Of a stretch of 64,000 nt of DNA, positions 9,191 through 18,478 are shown piece after piece (position 1 is the first letter of the stretch; each line of letters opens with the position of its first letter). Both the position numbers and the translations under genes were made by a program. This DNA is from an uncultured Gammaproteobacteria bacterium. GTDB lineage: Bacteria > Pseudomonadota > Gammaproteobacteria > Arenicellales > JAANXG01. The notes below the pieces were generated by a model. That model had not been told where the DNA came from. It was given only the letters and a program-made list of their open reading frames with translations, and did not search any database. The DNA is taken from contig CAMYNL010000004.1 in assembly GCA_947259705.1 (NCBI GenBank), positions 274,658 to 338,657 on the forward strand. The letters are read 5' to 3'.

Positions 9191-10060
9191 ATGGATATTT
9201 CGGTCGTCATCCCCACGCATAATCGCGCCTCCCTGTTGACCCGGGCGCTCGATTCGGTGCATTCCCAGTCGCACCCTGCCCGAGAGGTGATCGTCGTCGA
9301 TGACGGGTCCACCGACGACACGCAGCAAGTCCTGTCGCGCTCTTATCCGGACGTGATACAGCTTCGCCAGTCGAACCAGGGTGTGAGTCGGGCACGCAAC
9401 CGGGGGTTAAGCGCCGCCGCTTGTGCATGGATTGCGCTGCTGGATTCCGACGACTGCTGGCACAAGGACAAACTCGCCGCTCAGGTTGCCGCCCTGGCCG
9501 ATAGTCCCGGCCACCTGCTGTGCCATACCGACGAGATTTGGGTGCGCCGTGATGTGAGGGTGAATCCCATGCGCAAGCATGCCAAGACGGGGGGATGGAT
9601 CTACCGCGACTGCCTGCCGTTGTGTGCCATATCGCCGTCGTCGGTACTGGTTCACCGAGAGCTGCTCGAGCGGGTGGGGGGCTTCGATGAATCGTTGCCG
9701 GCTTGCGAAGACTACGACCTGTGGTTGCGGGTATGCGCGGCCAATCCGGTTCTTTATATCGACCGCGCACTCATCACCAAATATGGGGGGCATGCCGATC
9801 AGTTGTCTCGACGGCACTGGGGCATGGACCGGTTTCGGATTCGGGCACTGGAAAAGATTCTGCGCAGCGGCGTGCTAGCTGTCGGGGATCGGATCGCCAC
9901 CGTGGAAACACTGCTGGGCAAGCTCCGGATCCTGGTAGAGGGGGCTCGTAAACGCGGCAACCGCGAAATGCTGGATCTGTATCTTCCGAAGCTGGAATAC
10001 TGGCATGCCCGATCAGCCGATGGTCCGGGTGAGCCACCGAAGTCGGTCGCCGTATGTTGA
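9191..10060 (+). CDS. Family 2 glycosyltransferase
   Basis: A 289-residue GT-A fold inverting glycosyltransferase that transfers a sugar from a nucleotide-sugar donor; the acceptor is unknown. Seen: the N-terminal strand and donor site VVIPTHNRASL, VVDDGSTDDT, SNQGVSRARNRG, the metal-binding DxD region in LLDSDDCW, and the catalytic-base region ACEDYDLWLRV. There is no membrane helix, so it is cytoplasmic or peripheral. Its last 7 bases overlap the start of the following nucleosidase-like gene (ATGTTGA), an unusual partner for a sugar transferase. No other polysaccharide genes are nearby, so a surface-glycan role is only a possibility. Confidence 0.88.
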   Translation: MDISVVIPTHNRASLLTRALDSVHSQSHPAREVIVVDDGSTDDTQQVLSRSYPDVIQLRQSNQGVSRARNRGLSAAACAWIALLDSDDCWHKDKLAAQVAALADSPGHLLCHTDEIWVRRDVRVNPMRKHAKTGGWIYRDCLPLCAISPSSVLVHRELLERVGGFDESLPACEDYDLWLRVCAANPVLYIDRALITKYGGHADQLSRRHWGMDRFRIRALEKILRSGVLAVGDRIATVETLLGKLRILVEGARKRGNREMLDLYLPKLEYWHARSADGPGEPPKSVAVC

Positions 10061-10875
10061 ATTTTGTTGTCGCGCTGGTCGCCGAGTCGCAACCCCTTAT
10101 TCGTCATTTCGGATTGAAGGAAGATATAGACGCACGCGGTTTCCGAGTCTATCGGGACAACGACATTCGCCTGGTCATAAGCGGCATCGGCAAGACGGCC
10201 GCGAGTGCCGGAACGGCATACCTGGCCGCGGTCGCCAGTGCCGGACACAATGACGCCTGGCTCAACGTGGGTATCGCGGGCCATGCGGCGCTGAGCATAG
10301 GCGAGGGCGTGCATGCCCTGCGCATCACCGATGCGGCGACCGGGCGCAACTGGTGTCCGCCCCAAATCCTGAAACTGCCGGGTCGGGGCCTTAGCATGCT
10401 GACCGTTGATCAGGCAGAAACGGACTATGCCGGAGATGTTGCTTACGATATGGAGGCCGCGGCCTTTTACAGCACCGCGTTGCGTTTCAGTGTCGGGGAA
10501 ATGACCCAGTGTTACAAGATCATCTCCGACAATCGCGCCGACCCAGCGAACAAGATGACTCGCCAGCGCATCGGCGAACTGGTGGAATCGCACCTGCCGG
10601 CGATCGAGGAGGCGGCCGGCGCCCTCAACCGGCTGTCCGCGGACCTCGCCGATACGTTGCCGCAGTTGAATGATTTTGATCACTTCGTCGACCGTTGGCA
10701 TTTCACGGTTAGCCAGGAACATCAGCTGCGCAGCCTGATGCATCAGTGGGCGGCGAGGGCACGGGACCAGCCGCTGTGGAACGAAGGCTTGAACCGATGT
10801 CCCTCCGCCAAATCCGTGCTGGCGGAGCTCCGGCAATTGCTGCGAAAGCTGCCGGTGAACCTGGACGAGTCCTGA
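10054..10875 (+). CDS. MTA/SAH nucleosidase-like (PNP/UDP phosphorylase superfamily) protein
   Basis: A 273-residue protein; the first 185 or so residues resemble purine nucleoside phosphorylase-like enzymes. Visible: LVAESQPLI with an acidic residue where MTA nucleosidase has its early Glu, GIGKTAASAGTAYL, NVGIAGHAA, the purine/ribose signature DMEAAAFYSTA, and an Asp in KIISDNRAD where the catalytic Asp is expected. The remaining 90 residues form a helical tail (HFVDRWHFTVSQEHQLR onward) unlike classic MTA nucleosidases, which stop near 235 residues. The ATG overlaps the glycosyltransferase stop, so the two are co-translated. The substrate is uncertain: a nucleoside, futalosine-like compound or another N-glycoside. 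Confidence 0.72.
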   Translation: MLNFVVALVAESQPLIRHFGLKEDIDARGFRVYRDNDIRLVISGIGKTAASAGTAYLAAVASAGHNDAWLNVGIAGHAALSIGEGVHALRITDAATGRNWCPPQILKLPGRGLSMLTVDQAETDYAGDVAYDMEAAAFYSTALRFSVGEMTQCYKIISDNRADPANKMTRQRIGELVESHLPAIEEAAGALNRLSADLADTLPQLNDFDHFVDRWHFTVSQEHQLRSLMHQWAARARDQPLWNEGLNRCPSAKSVLAELRQLLRKLPVNLDES

Positions 10876-11193
10876 TCCTACCATCGCACCAACAACGGGA
10901 CGTCATCGAGTCCGAGGTGGTCGACGACGCGCGCCCGCACTTCTGGCGCTGGGGCTGTTCCACGTGCCGCGTGGTTTGCGCCGGAGCATTACCAGGCGGC
11001 GACCTGCGGAGCTGTTGTTCGCCGCACCCATGCGGAATACCGATGGCATGGTGTGTTACCCATCCGCCATCGAGCAGGAGATGTTCGGGTTCTGCAACGG
11101 CGAGCTGCCGGTCCGGGTGCCCGGTCCGAAATTTTCTCGGCACACCGTGGCGAAATGAGCGGTCCTTTGGGACCCACGCTGCTGTGTGTCTTG
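10876..11193. other. 318-bp intergenic stretch without a supportable gene
   Basis: This lies between the convergent nucleosidase-like gene and metY. Open frames continue across it in two registers (one ends near 11158, one near 11231), but neither has a recognisable motif, a clear ribosome binding site or a family-like pattern. It could hold a decayed gene. No terminator with a T-run is evident. Confidence 0.4.
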
Positions 11194-12465
11194 TCAGGCC
11201 TTTGCCAGCGCCTGGTGGATATCCGCGATGATGTCGTCGATATGCTCGATGCCGATGGACAGCCGCACCAGGTCCTCGCTGACCCCGGCCTGCGCCATTT
11301 CCTCCGGCGACAGCTGCCGGTGAGTGGTGGTGGCCGGGTGGCAGGCCAGGGACTTGGCATCGCCAATATTGACCAGGCGTGTGATTAGCTCCAGGGAGTC
11401 GATGAATCGTGCGCCGGCCTCGCGCCCGCCCTCGATGCCGAAACTGAGGATGCTGGCTGCGCGCCCCCCCATGTAACGGTCCACCAGTGCCTTGTCGGGG
11501 TGGTCGTCGAGTCCCGCATAATTGACCCAGCTGATCTTGTCATGGTGGTGCAGGTAGTTCGCCACCGCGACGGCGTTCTCGCAGTGACGGTCCATGCGCA
11601 CCGGCAGGGTCTCTATGCCCTGCAGGATGAGGAAGCTGTTGAACGGAGAAATCGCCGCGCCGGTATTGCGCAACGGCACCACCCGCGCGCGGCCGATGAA
11701 CGCGGCCGGCCCCAGTGCCTCCGTATAGACGACGCCATGGTAGGAAACATCCGGTTCGTTGAGACGCCGAAAGCGCTGTTTGTGTTCGGCCCATGGGAAC
11801 TGGCCGGAGTCCACCAGGATACCGCCTATGCAGGTGCCGTGACCGCCCATGTACTTCGTAAGAGCGTGAACCACGATATCGCAACCGTGCTCGACGGGCC
11901 GGCATAGGTAAGGAGTGGGAACCGTATTGTCCACAATCACCGGCACGCCGTGGGCATGGGCCATGTCGGCGATGGCGCCGAGGTCCACAACGTTGCCGGC
12001 CGGGTTGCCGATGGACTCGCAGAACACCGCCTTGGTGCGGTCGTCTATGAGTGCGGACATTGCGTCCAGGTCCTTGCCGTCGGCAAAGCGGACCTCCATG
12101 CCCAACTGCGGCAGGGTGTGGGCGAATAGATTGTAGGTGCCTCCGTAGAGGGTACTCATACTGACGATGTTGTCCCCCGCCTCGGCGATGGTCATGATCG
12201 CGTAGGTGATTGCCGACATGCCGGAAGCCAGTCCCAGCGCGCCGACGCCCCCCTCCATCTCCGCGACCCGCTGTTCCAGCACCGCAGTAGTCGGGTTCAT
12301 GATCCGGGTATAGATGTTGCCTTCCACCTTGAGGTCGAACAGGTCGGCGCCGTGCTGGGTATCGTCGAAGGCATAGGAGGTGGTCTGGTAGATTGGCACC
12401 GCGACCGCCTTGGTGGTGGCTTCGGGAGAATATCCGCCGTGGACGGCAATGGTTTCAATTTTCAT
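11194..12465 (-). CDS. metY: O-acetylhomoserine sulfhydrylase (aminocarboxypropyltransferase)
   Basis: A PLP enzyme that makes homocysteine (or methionine with methanethiol) from O-acetylhomoserine and sulfide. At 423 residues it matches MetY rather than the shorter MetB/MetC/MetZ (about 380-400). Seen: the N-terminal ETIAVHGGYSPE and VPIYQTTSYAFDD, NIYTRIMNPTTAVLEQR, ALGLASGMSAI, the PLP-binding Asp in VIVDNTVPTPYLCRP, and the Schiff-base lysine in HALTKYMGGHGT. The start ATG at 12465 follows AAAGGAAC on the minus strand. It is divergent from ltaE across 183 bp. Direct sulfhydrylation would supply methionine without the cystathionine route. Confidence 0.93.
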   Translation of the reverse strand: MKIETIAVHGGYSPEATTKAVAVPIYQTTSYAFDDTQHGADLFDLKVEGNIYTRIMNPTTAVLEQRVAEMEGGVGALGLASGMSAITYAIMTIAEAGDNIVSMSTLYGGTYNLFAHTLPQLGMEVRFADGKDLDAMSALIDDRTKAVFCESIGNPAGNVVDLGAIADMAHAHGVPVIVDNTVPTPYLCRPVEHGCDIVVHALTKYMGGHGTCIGGILVDSGQFPWAEHKQRFRRLNEPDVSYHGVVYTEALGPAAFIGRARVVPLRNTGAAISPFNSFLILQGIETLPVRMDRHCENAVAVANYLHHHDKISWVNYAGLDDHPDKALVDRYMGGRAASILSFGIEGGREAGARFIDSLELITRLVNIGDAKSLACHPATTTHRQLSPEEMAQAGVSEDLVRLSIGIEHIDDIIADIHQALAKA

Positions 12466-12648
12466 GCTTGTTGTTCCTTTGGTGTCACAGTATTTTTGTC
12501 GTTCAAGGTTAACATAGCGCGGCTGCCATTAGACGGTCGCGACGGAGACGGGCCGCCCTTTCTGGTCATGGACCCGCGGTCGATGGATCGCGGAAGCATG
12601 GCTTTTTGGTATCTTGGCCGCGAGCAAACATCAACGAGGACCATAGGC

Positions 12649-13704
12649 ATGTGCGGGGGCATTATAGATTTACGCAGTGACACGGTGACGCGACCCGGGA
12701 ACGCCATGCGGGAGGCCATGGCCGGCGCCGCGGTGGGTGACGATGTCTACGGCGACGACCCCAGTGTGAACAGGTTGCAGGAACTGGCCGCTGAAGTGGT
12801 CGGGACCGAAGCCGCCCTGTTCATGCCCAGCGGTACCCAGAGCAACCTCTGTGCGCTGCTGGCGCACTGCCAGCGCGGTGACGAGTACATCGTCGGCCAG
12901 ACCGCCCACACCTACCGCTACGAAGGTGGTGGAGCAGCCGTGGTCGGAGGAATCCAACCGCAGCCGCTGGAGTTCAGTGCCGACGGGACGCTGGACCTGG
13001 CGCTGGTCGAGTCTTACCTCAAACCGGAAGATCCGCATTTCGCGCGCACCCGCCTGCTGTGTCTGGAGAACACCCAGTACGGCAGGGTATTGCCGCTGGA
13101 TTACCTCGCGGCCGCGCGGTCCTTCGTCGACTGCCACGGCCTGGCCCTGCACCTCGACGGCGCGCGGATTTTCAATGCCAGCGTCGAGCAGGAAGTGCCG
13201 GTCACCGAGATCACCCGCCACGCGGACTCGGTGTCGGTATGCCTGTCGAAGGGGCTGGGCGCGCCCGTCGGCTCCGTGCTGTGCGGTAGCCATTCGTTCA
13301 TCGAGAAGGCCCATCGCTGGCGCAAGGTGCTGGGCGGTGGTATGCGGCAGGCGGGGGTACTGGCGGCGGCTGGGATCGTGGCCCTGACCCGCAACGTCGA
13401 ACGTCTTGCCGACGACCATGTCAATGCGGTGGCGCTGGCAGCGGGACTGCGCAGCATCGACGAGCTGCAGGTGGATGCGGATGCGGCGCAGACCAACATG
13501 GTGTTCGTCGGTGTGCGCCGCGACCTGCTGCCGCAACTGCGTGCCGAGCTTGCCCGCCGCGGCATCCTGATCGGCGTCAGCGGCCCGGACCGCATCCGCC
13601 TGGTGACCCACCTGGATGTCGAAGCGGCCGATATTGCCACCGCGGTGGCGGCCTTCGAGGAAGTCCTGCGGTCGCCGCCGGTGCGCCGGGCAGGCCGGCT
13701 CTGA
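12649..13704 (+). CDS. ltaE: Low-specificity L-threonine aldolase
   Basis: PLP enzyme that cleaves L-threonine/L-allo-threonine to glycine and acetaldehyde. 351 residues from the ATG at 12649, which follows AACGAGGACC; a longer in-frame reading starts far upstream inside the divergent metY and is rejected. Signatures: DLRSDTVTRPGNAMREAM at the N-terminus, GDDVYGDDPSVNRLQ, LFMPSGTQSNL, LHLDGARIFNA (PLP ring Asp) and the Schiff-base lysine in CLSKGLGAPVGSVL. With the adjacent divergent metY it forms a small amino-acid pair drawing on the homoserine/threonine branch; any co-regulation is inferred. Confidence 0.93.
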   Translation: MCGGIIDLRSDTVTRPGNAMREAMAGAAVGDDVYGDDPSVNRLQELAAEVVGTEAALFMPSGTQSNLCALLAHCQRGDEYIVGQTAHTYRYEGGGAAVVGGIQPQPLEFSADGTLDLALVESYLKPEDPHFARTRLLCLENTQYGRVLPLDYLAAARSFVDCHGLALHLDGARIFNASVEQEVPVTEITRHADSVSVCLSKGLGAPVGSVLCGSHSFIEKAHRWRKVLGGGMRQAGVLAAAGIVALTRNVERLADDHVNAVALAAGLRSIDELQVDADAAQTNMVFVGVRRDLLPQLRAELARRGILIGVSGPDRIRLVTHLDVEAADIATAVAAFEEVLRSPPVRRAGRL

Positions 13705-13810
13705 ACACGTATGCAGATTTTTCCTGCGGCCGGCCGCCGCGGCCCGCGCGTCGAATTGCGGAGCCGCCGCAAGCACGCGCTGACGTGGGACGCGCGAAGG
13801 AGAGATTCGA

Positions 13811-14923
13811 ATGACTGACACCGGCACCGCGCCCGTCCCCACCCTGACGGAGCTGGAGGCATCGCTGGACCTGGGTACCCGATTTCTCCAAGCGATGCAA
13901 AGGGCGGCGGGAAACTTCGAGTATGAATACGACTGGCAGCGACGAGCCTACTCGGAGCTGGACAATCAGGTGCGCCAGGCGGCTACGCTATGGGGGCTGA
14001 CGGTGATTCTGTCGCATCGTGCCGACCCGGCGCTGGCGCAGACCTGTCGGGCCGGGCTCGAGTTCTTTGCGGCGCACTCGGCCTGCAACGAGGCGCGCGG
14101 CCGCTACGTCCGCTATCCGGACGCCGAGATCGGGCAGATGGGCACCGTGGCGCTGGTCGCCCTGTCCATCCTCGAGTACCTGCGTGCCGGTGCGGCGGCG
14201 GATCGACAGGAGTACGAGCGTTGGGACCGACAGCTCGACGAGTACCTCCGCTTTCTGCTGGACGGCCGCCATCCCAGCGGCCTGTGGTTTGGCAGCTATA
14301 CGCTGGCTGAGGGCGTACCGACCGGAGCGCCGTCGCCGTATTACGATGGTGAATCGCTGCTTGCCCTCTCCCGTGCCGCCCGCCACCTCGATCGAGGTGA
14401 ACTGGTAGATGAGATCATGCAAGCCGCCGCCAGCGGTTATCGACGGAACGTGCTGCTGGCGTTGCGCAATGATCCCGGGGCGCCGACTGTGCGCACCTAT
14501 TACCAGTGGGCCACCATGGCGTATTACGAAATGGTGGAGGCAGCCTGGTCCGGTACCGAGCAGTATGTGGACGTCATCTATTACATGACCGACCACATGG
14601 TGCATGCGTGCGGCATCGCCAGATCGCAATACAATACCGGAGCGACGCTGGAGGGGGTGGTGCACGCCTTAGCTCTGGCGGTACGGCGCGGCGATGAATT
14701 ACGAGCGCGGGAATACCGCGACGTGGTCGAGCAGGGCCTGGCCAATGCGCTTTCCCTGCAGATCGGCGCCGAGCGCGCCAACGCGTTCATACGTGGCGGC
14801 GCGCCCTGGGACGAACCGGCCATCGGCGGGGTGCAGCACTATCCGGACCGGCCGCTGTTGAGGATAGATTTTGCACAGCACCAACTGCACGCCGTGCTGC
14901 TTGCCCTATCGCACTTGTTCTGA
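13811..14923 (+). CDS. Uncharacterised alpha/alpha-toroid-like protein
   Basis: A 370-residue soluble protein that I do not recognise by name. It is built of repeating amphipathic helices, as in (alpha/alpha)6 toroids of epimerases, cyclases and some glycoside hydrolases. Landmark loops between helices are Gly/Pro/Tyr/Trp-rich: RHPSGLWFGSYTL, GAPSPYYDGESLLALSRA, RTYYQWATMAYYEM, ARSQYNTGATLEG, and a C-terminal GGVQHYPDRPLLRIDFAQHQ. Invariant-looking Tyr, Asp, Trp and His residues in those loops would line a central cavity, suggesting an enzyme acting on a sugar or terpenoid-like substrate. There is no signal peptide. The ATG at 13811 follows AAGGAGAG. It stands alone, downstream of ltaE by 106 bp. 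Confidence 0.7.
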   Translation: MTDTGTAPVPTLTELEASLDLGTRFLQAMQRAAGNFEYEYDWQRRAYSELDNQVRQAATLWGLTVILSHRADPALAQTCRAGLEFFAAHSACNEARGRYVRYPDAEIGQMGTVALVALSILEYLRAGAAADRQEYERWDRQLDEYLRFLLDGRHPSGLWFGSYTLAEGVPTGAPSPYYDGESLLALSRAARHLDRGELVDEIMQAAASGYRRNVLLALRNDPGAPTVRTYYQWATMAYYEMVEAAWSGTEQYVDVIYYMTDHMVHACGIARSQYNTGATLEGVVHALALAVRRGDELRAREYRDVVEQGLANALSLQIGAERANAFIRGGAPWDEPAIGGVQHYPDRPLLRIDFAQHQLHAVLLALSHLF

Positions 14924-15151
14924 GACGTCGGGTCCAACGGGCATATTGTCACTGTGTGGCAACCGGCGCCGACCGGCGAGTATCAGGGTCGGGTGTCATT
15001 TTCATAACTTACTGCTTGAGACGTGTCGGGCTATCGCCGCCACTTTGGGCTCGTAAGTTCCGGCCAACTCTGTTGCCGAGGTCGCGATCTGCCGGAGTGT
15101 AGGGGCGCGCCTTGCCGGCCCCTGATTTGTTGCGAAACCCCGTTGCTGGGT

Positions 15152-15361
15152 CTAGGGACCGGCGTCGCTGGCGTCGTCAGGTACGGGGCCGTTGGTCAAC
15201 TGAGCGTGGGCGGGCAGCATCACCTCGTCCACCACCGGCCGTACCCATTCCTTCGGCAACAGCTTGCCGGCGCCCACCAGGCCGCCGACGGACAGCAGTT
15301 GCAGTAGTCGGCGGCGCGCCAGCTGGCGGGTGTGTGGCATTTGTACGGACTTGTCCTTCAT
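15152..15361 (-). CDS. 69-residue signal-peptide-like small protein with a Trp-Pro-LPAHA motif
   Basis: A tiny ORF: basic N-terminus with an RRR run (LARRRLLQLL), a short hydrophobic segment (LLSVGGLVGAG), then EWVRPVVDEVMLPAHAQ and about 15 polar residues. The pattern resembles a twin-arginine or Sec leader ending in an AxA site (AHA before Q), so only 16 residues would remain after cleavage. Small proteins ending their hydrophobic part with W-x-P-V-V...LPAHA are a recurring uncharacterised type, in my recollection. The ATG at 15361 follows a weak GGGGATAAAC. A 207-residue upstream extension runs through endonuclease V and is rejected. It is co-oriented with nfi, 166 bp downstream. Its function is unknown. 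Confidence 0.6.
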   Translation of the reverse strand: MKDKSVQMPHTRQLARRRLLQLLSVGGLVGAGKLLPKEWVRPVVDEVMLPAHAQLTNGPVPDDASDAGP

Positions 15362-15527
15362 GTTTATCCCCGTGGCCCTCTCGTCCAGTAGTGTTCGCAG
15401 TCTACGCCCATGTCCCCGCAGGGACAACACGAGACGGTGGGCATCGGATCGTTTTGGGCTGTTGGGATTCGGGTGGAATGCCTGCCTGTGTGCAGTGGCT
15501 GCGCCCCCCGGGCCCTGTGGATGCCGT

Positions 15528-17145
<1,618 letters not shown>

Positions 17146-17157
17146 AGCCCCAATCAA

Positions 17158-17186
17158 TTGATCGGGTTGGCTCGCTCACATACAAT
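17158..17186 (+). promoter_or_regulatory. Sigma-70-type promoter for carAB
   Basis: TTGATC (17158-17163) and TACAAT (17181-17186) are separated by exactly 17 bases, starting 12 bp after the dapB stop. Transcription would begin near 17193 and would have to cross the hairpin at 17225-17258 to reach carA. Confidence 0.7.
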
Positions 17187-17224
17187 TGCGCTATTGATAA
17201 GGCGAATCGTACGAATCGCACCGA

Positions 17225-17258
17225 GGGAGAAACCGGAGCAGGGTTTCTCCCTTTTTTT
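17225..17258 (+). terminator. Perfect intrinsic terminator/attenuator in the carA leader
   Basis: GGGAGAAACC (17225-17234) pairs perfectly with GGTTTCTCCC (17242-17251) across a 7-base loop, followed by seven T. It may end dapB transcription, but because a promoter lies between dapB and this hairpin it may also control read-through into carA, whose GTG is at 17318. I see no obvious competing anti-terminator hairpin. The only leader frame is TTG-initiated at 17194 without a ribosome binding site. Confidence 0.85.
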
Positions 17259-17317
17259 GCGCGCTTGAAGGCCCCGGCCGTCAATCAGTCATTCTCAACC
17301 AAGGGAACGGAGAATCC

Positions 17318-18478
17318 GTGACAGACACCGCATTGCTTGCTCTGGCCGATGGCACGGTCTTCACCGGCCGCTCAGTCGGAATACCGGGCCAGACCGTCGG
17401 CGAGGTCGTCTTCAATACAGCAATGACCGGTTATCAGGAGATACTCAGCGATCCTTCCTATGCGCGCCAGATCGTCGCCCTGACCTATCCGCACATCGGT
17501 AACACCGGGGTCAACCCGGAAGACATGGAATCGGACCGCGTCTTCGCAGCCGGTCTGGTAATACGCGACCTGCCACGGCGCCTGAGCAACTGGCGCGCGA
17601 ATGCCGATCTCGGTACATTTCTGCAGCAACGTGAAGTGGTCGCCATCGCCGATATCGACACCCGCAGGCTGACGCGTCTGTTGCGGGAGCAGGGCGCCCA
17701 GAACGGCTGCATAGTGGCAGGCGACGACTGCGACACCGAGGTGGCAGTGGCGATGGCGCGCGGCTTTCCCGGGCTGCACGGGATGGACCTGGCCCGCGAG
17801 GTCACCACCAGCCAGCCGTACCAGTGGTCCCAGGGAGGCTGGTCGCTGGCACATGGATACCGGGAGGCGCCGCGGCCGCGCTTCAAGGTGCTGGCCTATG
17901 ACTTCGGGATCAAGCACAACATCCTGCGCATGCTCACCGATCGCGCATGCCAGGTGAAAGTGGTGCCGGCAACCACGCCCGCCGCTGACATCATCGCTGA
18001 ATGTCCGGATGGCATCTTCCTGTCCAACGGTCCCGGTGATCCCGAACCCTGCGATTACGCCATCAGGGCGATCTCCGAGCTGCTGGAAACGGATATCCCG
18101 ATGTTCGGTATCTGTCTCGGCCATCAGCTGCTGGCGCTGGCATCGGGCGCCGTGACCACGAAGATGAAATTCGGCCACCACGGTGCCAACCACCCGGTCC
18201 AGGACCTGGCGACGGGACAGGTTATGATCACCAGCCAGAATCATGGCTTCGCCGTCGCCGAGCAGGACCTGCCGCCCCAGCTCCAGGTCACTCACCGCTC
18301 GCTGTTCGACGGTTCGATCCAGGGCATCGCGCGCGTGGACAAGAATGCGTTTTCCTTTCAGGGGCACCCGGAGGCGAGCCCGGGCCCGCATGATGTAGCG
18401 GGGTTGTTTGACCGTTTTGTCGCCATCATGCGGGAGCGCCGCGCGGCCCACGGTGGCGGATCCGGTCCTCATGCCTAA
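17318..18478 (+). CDS. carA: Carbamoyl-phosphate synthase small (glutaminase) subunit
   Basis: Releases ammonia from glutamine and channels it to CarB for carbamoyl phosphate, used in arginine and pyrimidine synthesis. 386 residues: the N-terminal CPSase_sm domain (about 1-135) followed by a class I glutamine amidotransferase domain (about 190-375) with the nucleophile C266 in MFGICLGHQ and the later catalytic His-x-Glu in [10 protein letters not shown]. The start is GTG at 17318, preceded by CGGAGAATCC, a good ribosome binding site. Its last 8 bases overlap the carB ATG. Expression is likely set by the promoter and hairpin upstream. Confidence 0.96.
   Translation: MTDTALLALADGTVFTGRSVGIPGQTVGEVVFNTAMTGYQEILSDPSYARQIVALTYPHIGNTGVNPEDMESDRVFAAGLVIRDLPRRLSNWRANADLGTFLQQREVVAIADIDTRRLTRLLREQGAQNGCIVAGDDCDTEVAVAMARGFPGLHGMDLAREVTTSQPYQWSQGGWSLAHGYREAPRPRFKVLAYDFGIKHNILRMLTDRACQVKVVPATTPAADIIAECPDGIFLSNGPGDPEPCDYAIRAISELLETDIPMFGICLGHQLLALASGAVTTKMKFGHHGANHPVQDLATGQVMITSQNHGFAVAEQDLPPQLQVTHRSLFDGSIQGIARVDKNAFSFQGHPEASPGPHDVAGLFDRFVAIMRERRAAHGGGSGPHA

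Noticed and set aside
10876-11193. Possible radical-SAM (spore photoproduct lyase-like) remnant after the nucleosidase-like gene
   Set aside because: No CxxxCxxC motif or SplB-like block could be found in any frame.
12352-12648. Longer start for ltaE
   Set aside because: The added 99 codons run through the divergent metY 5' end and its promoter; the ATG at 12649 has a good ribosome binding site and the family N-terminus.
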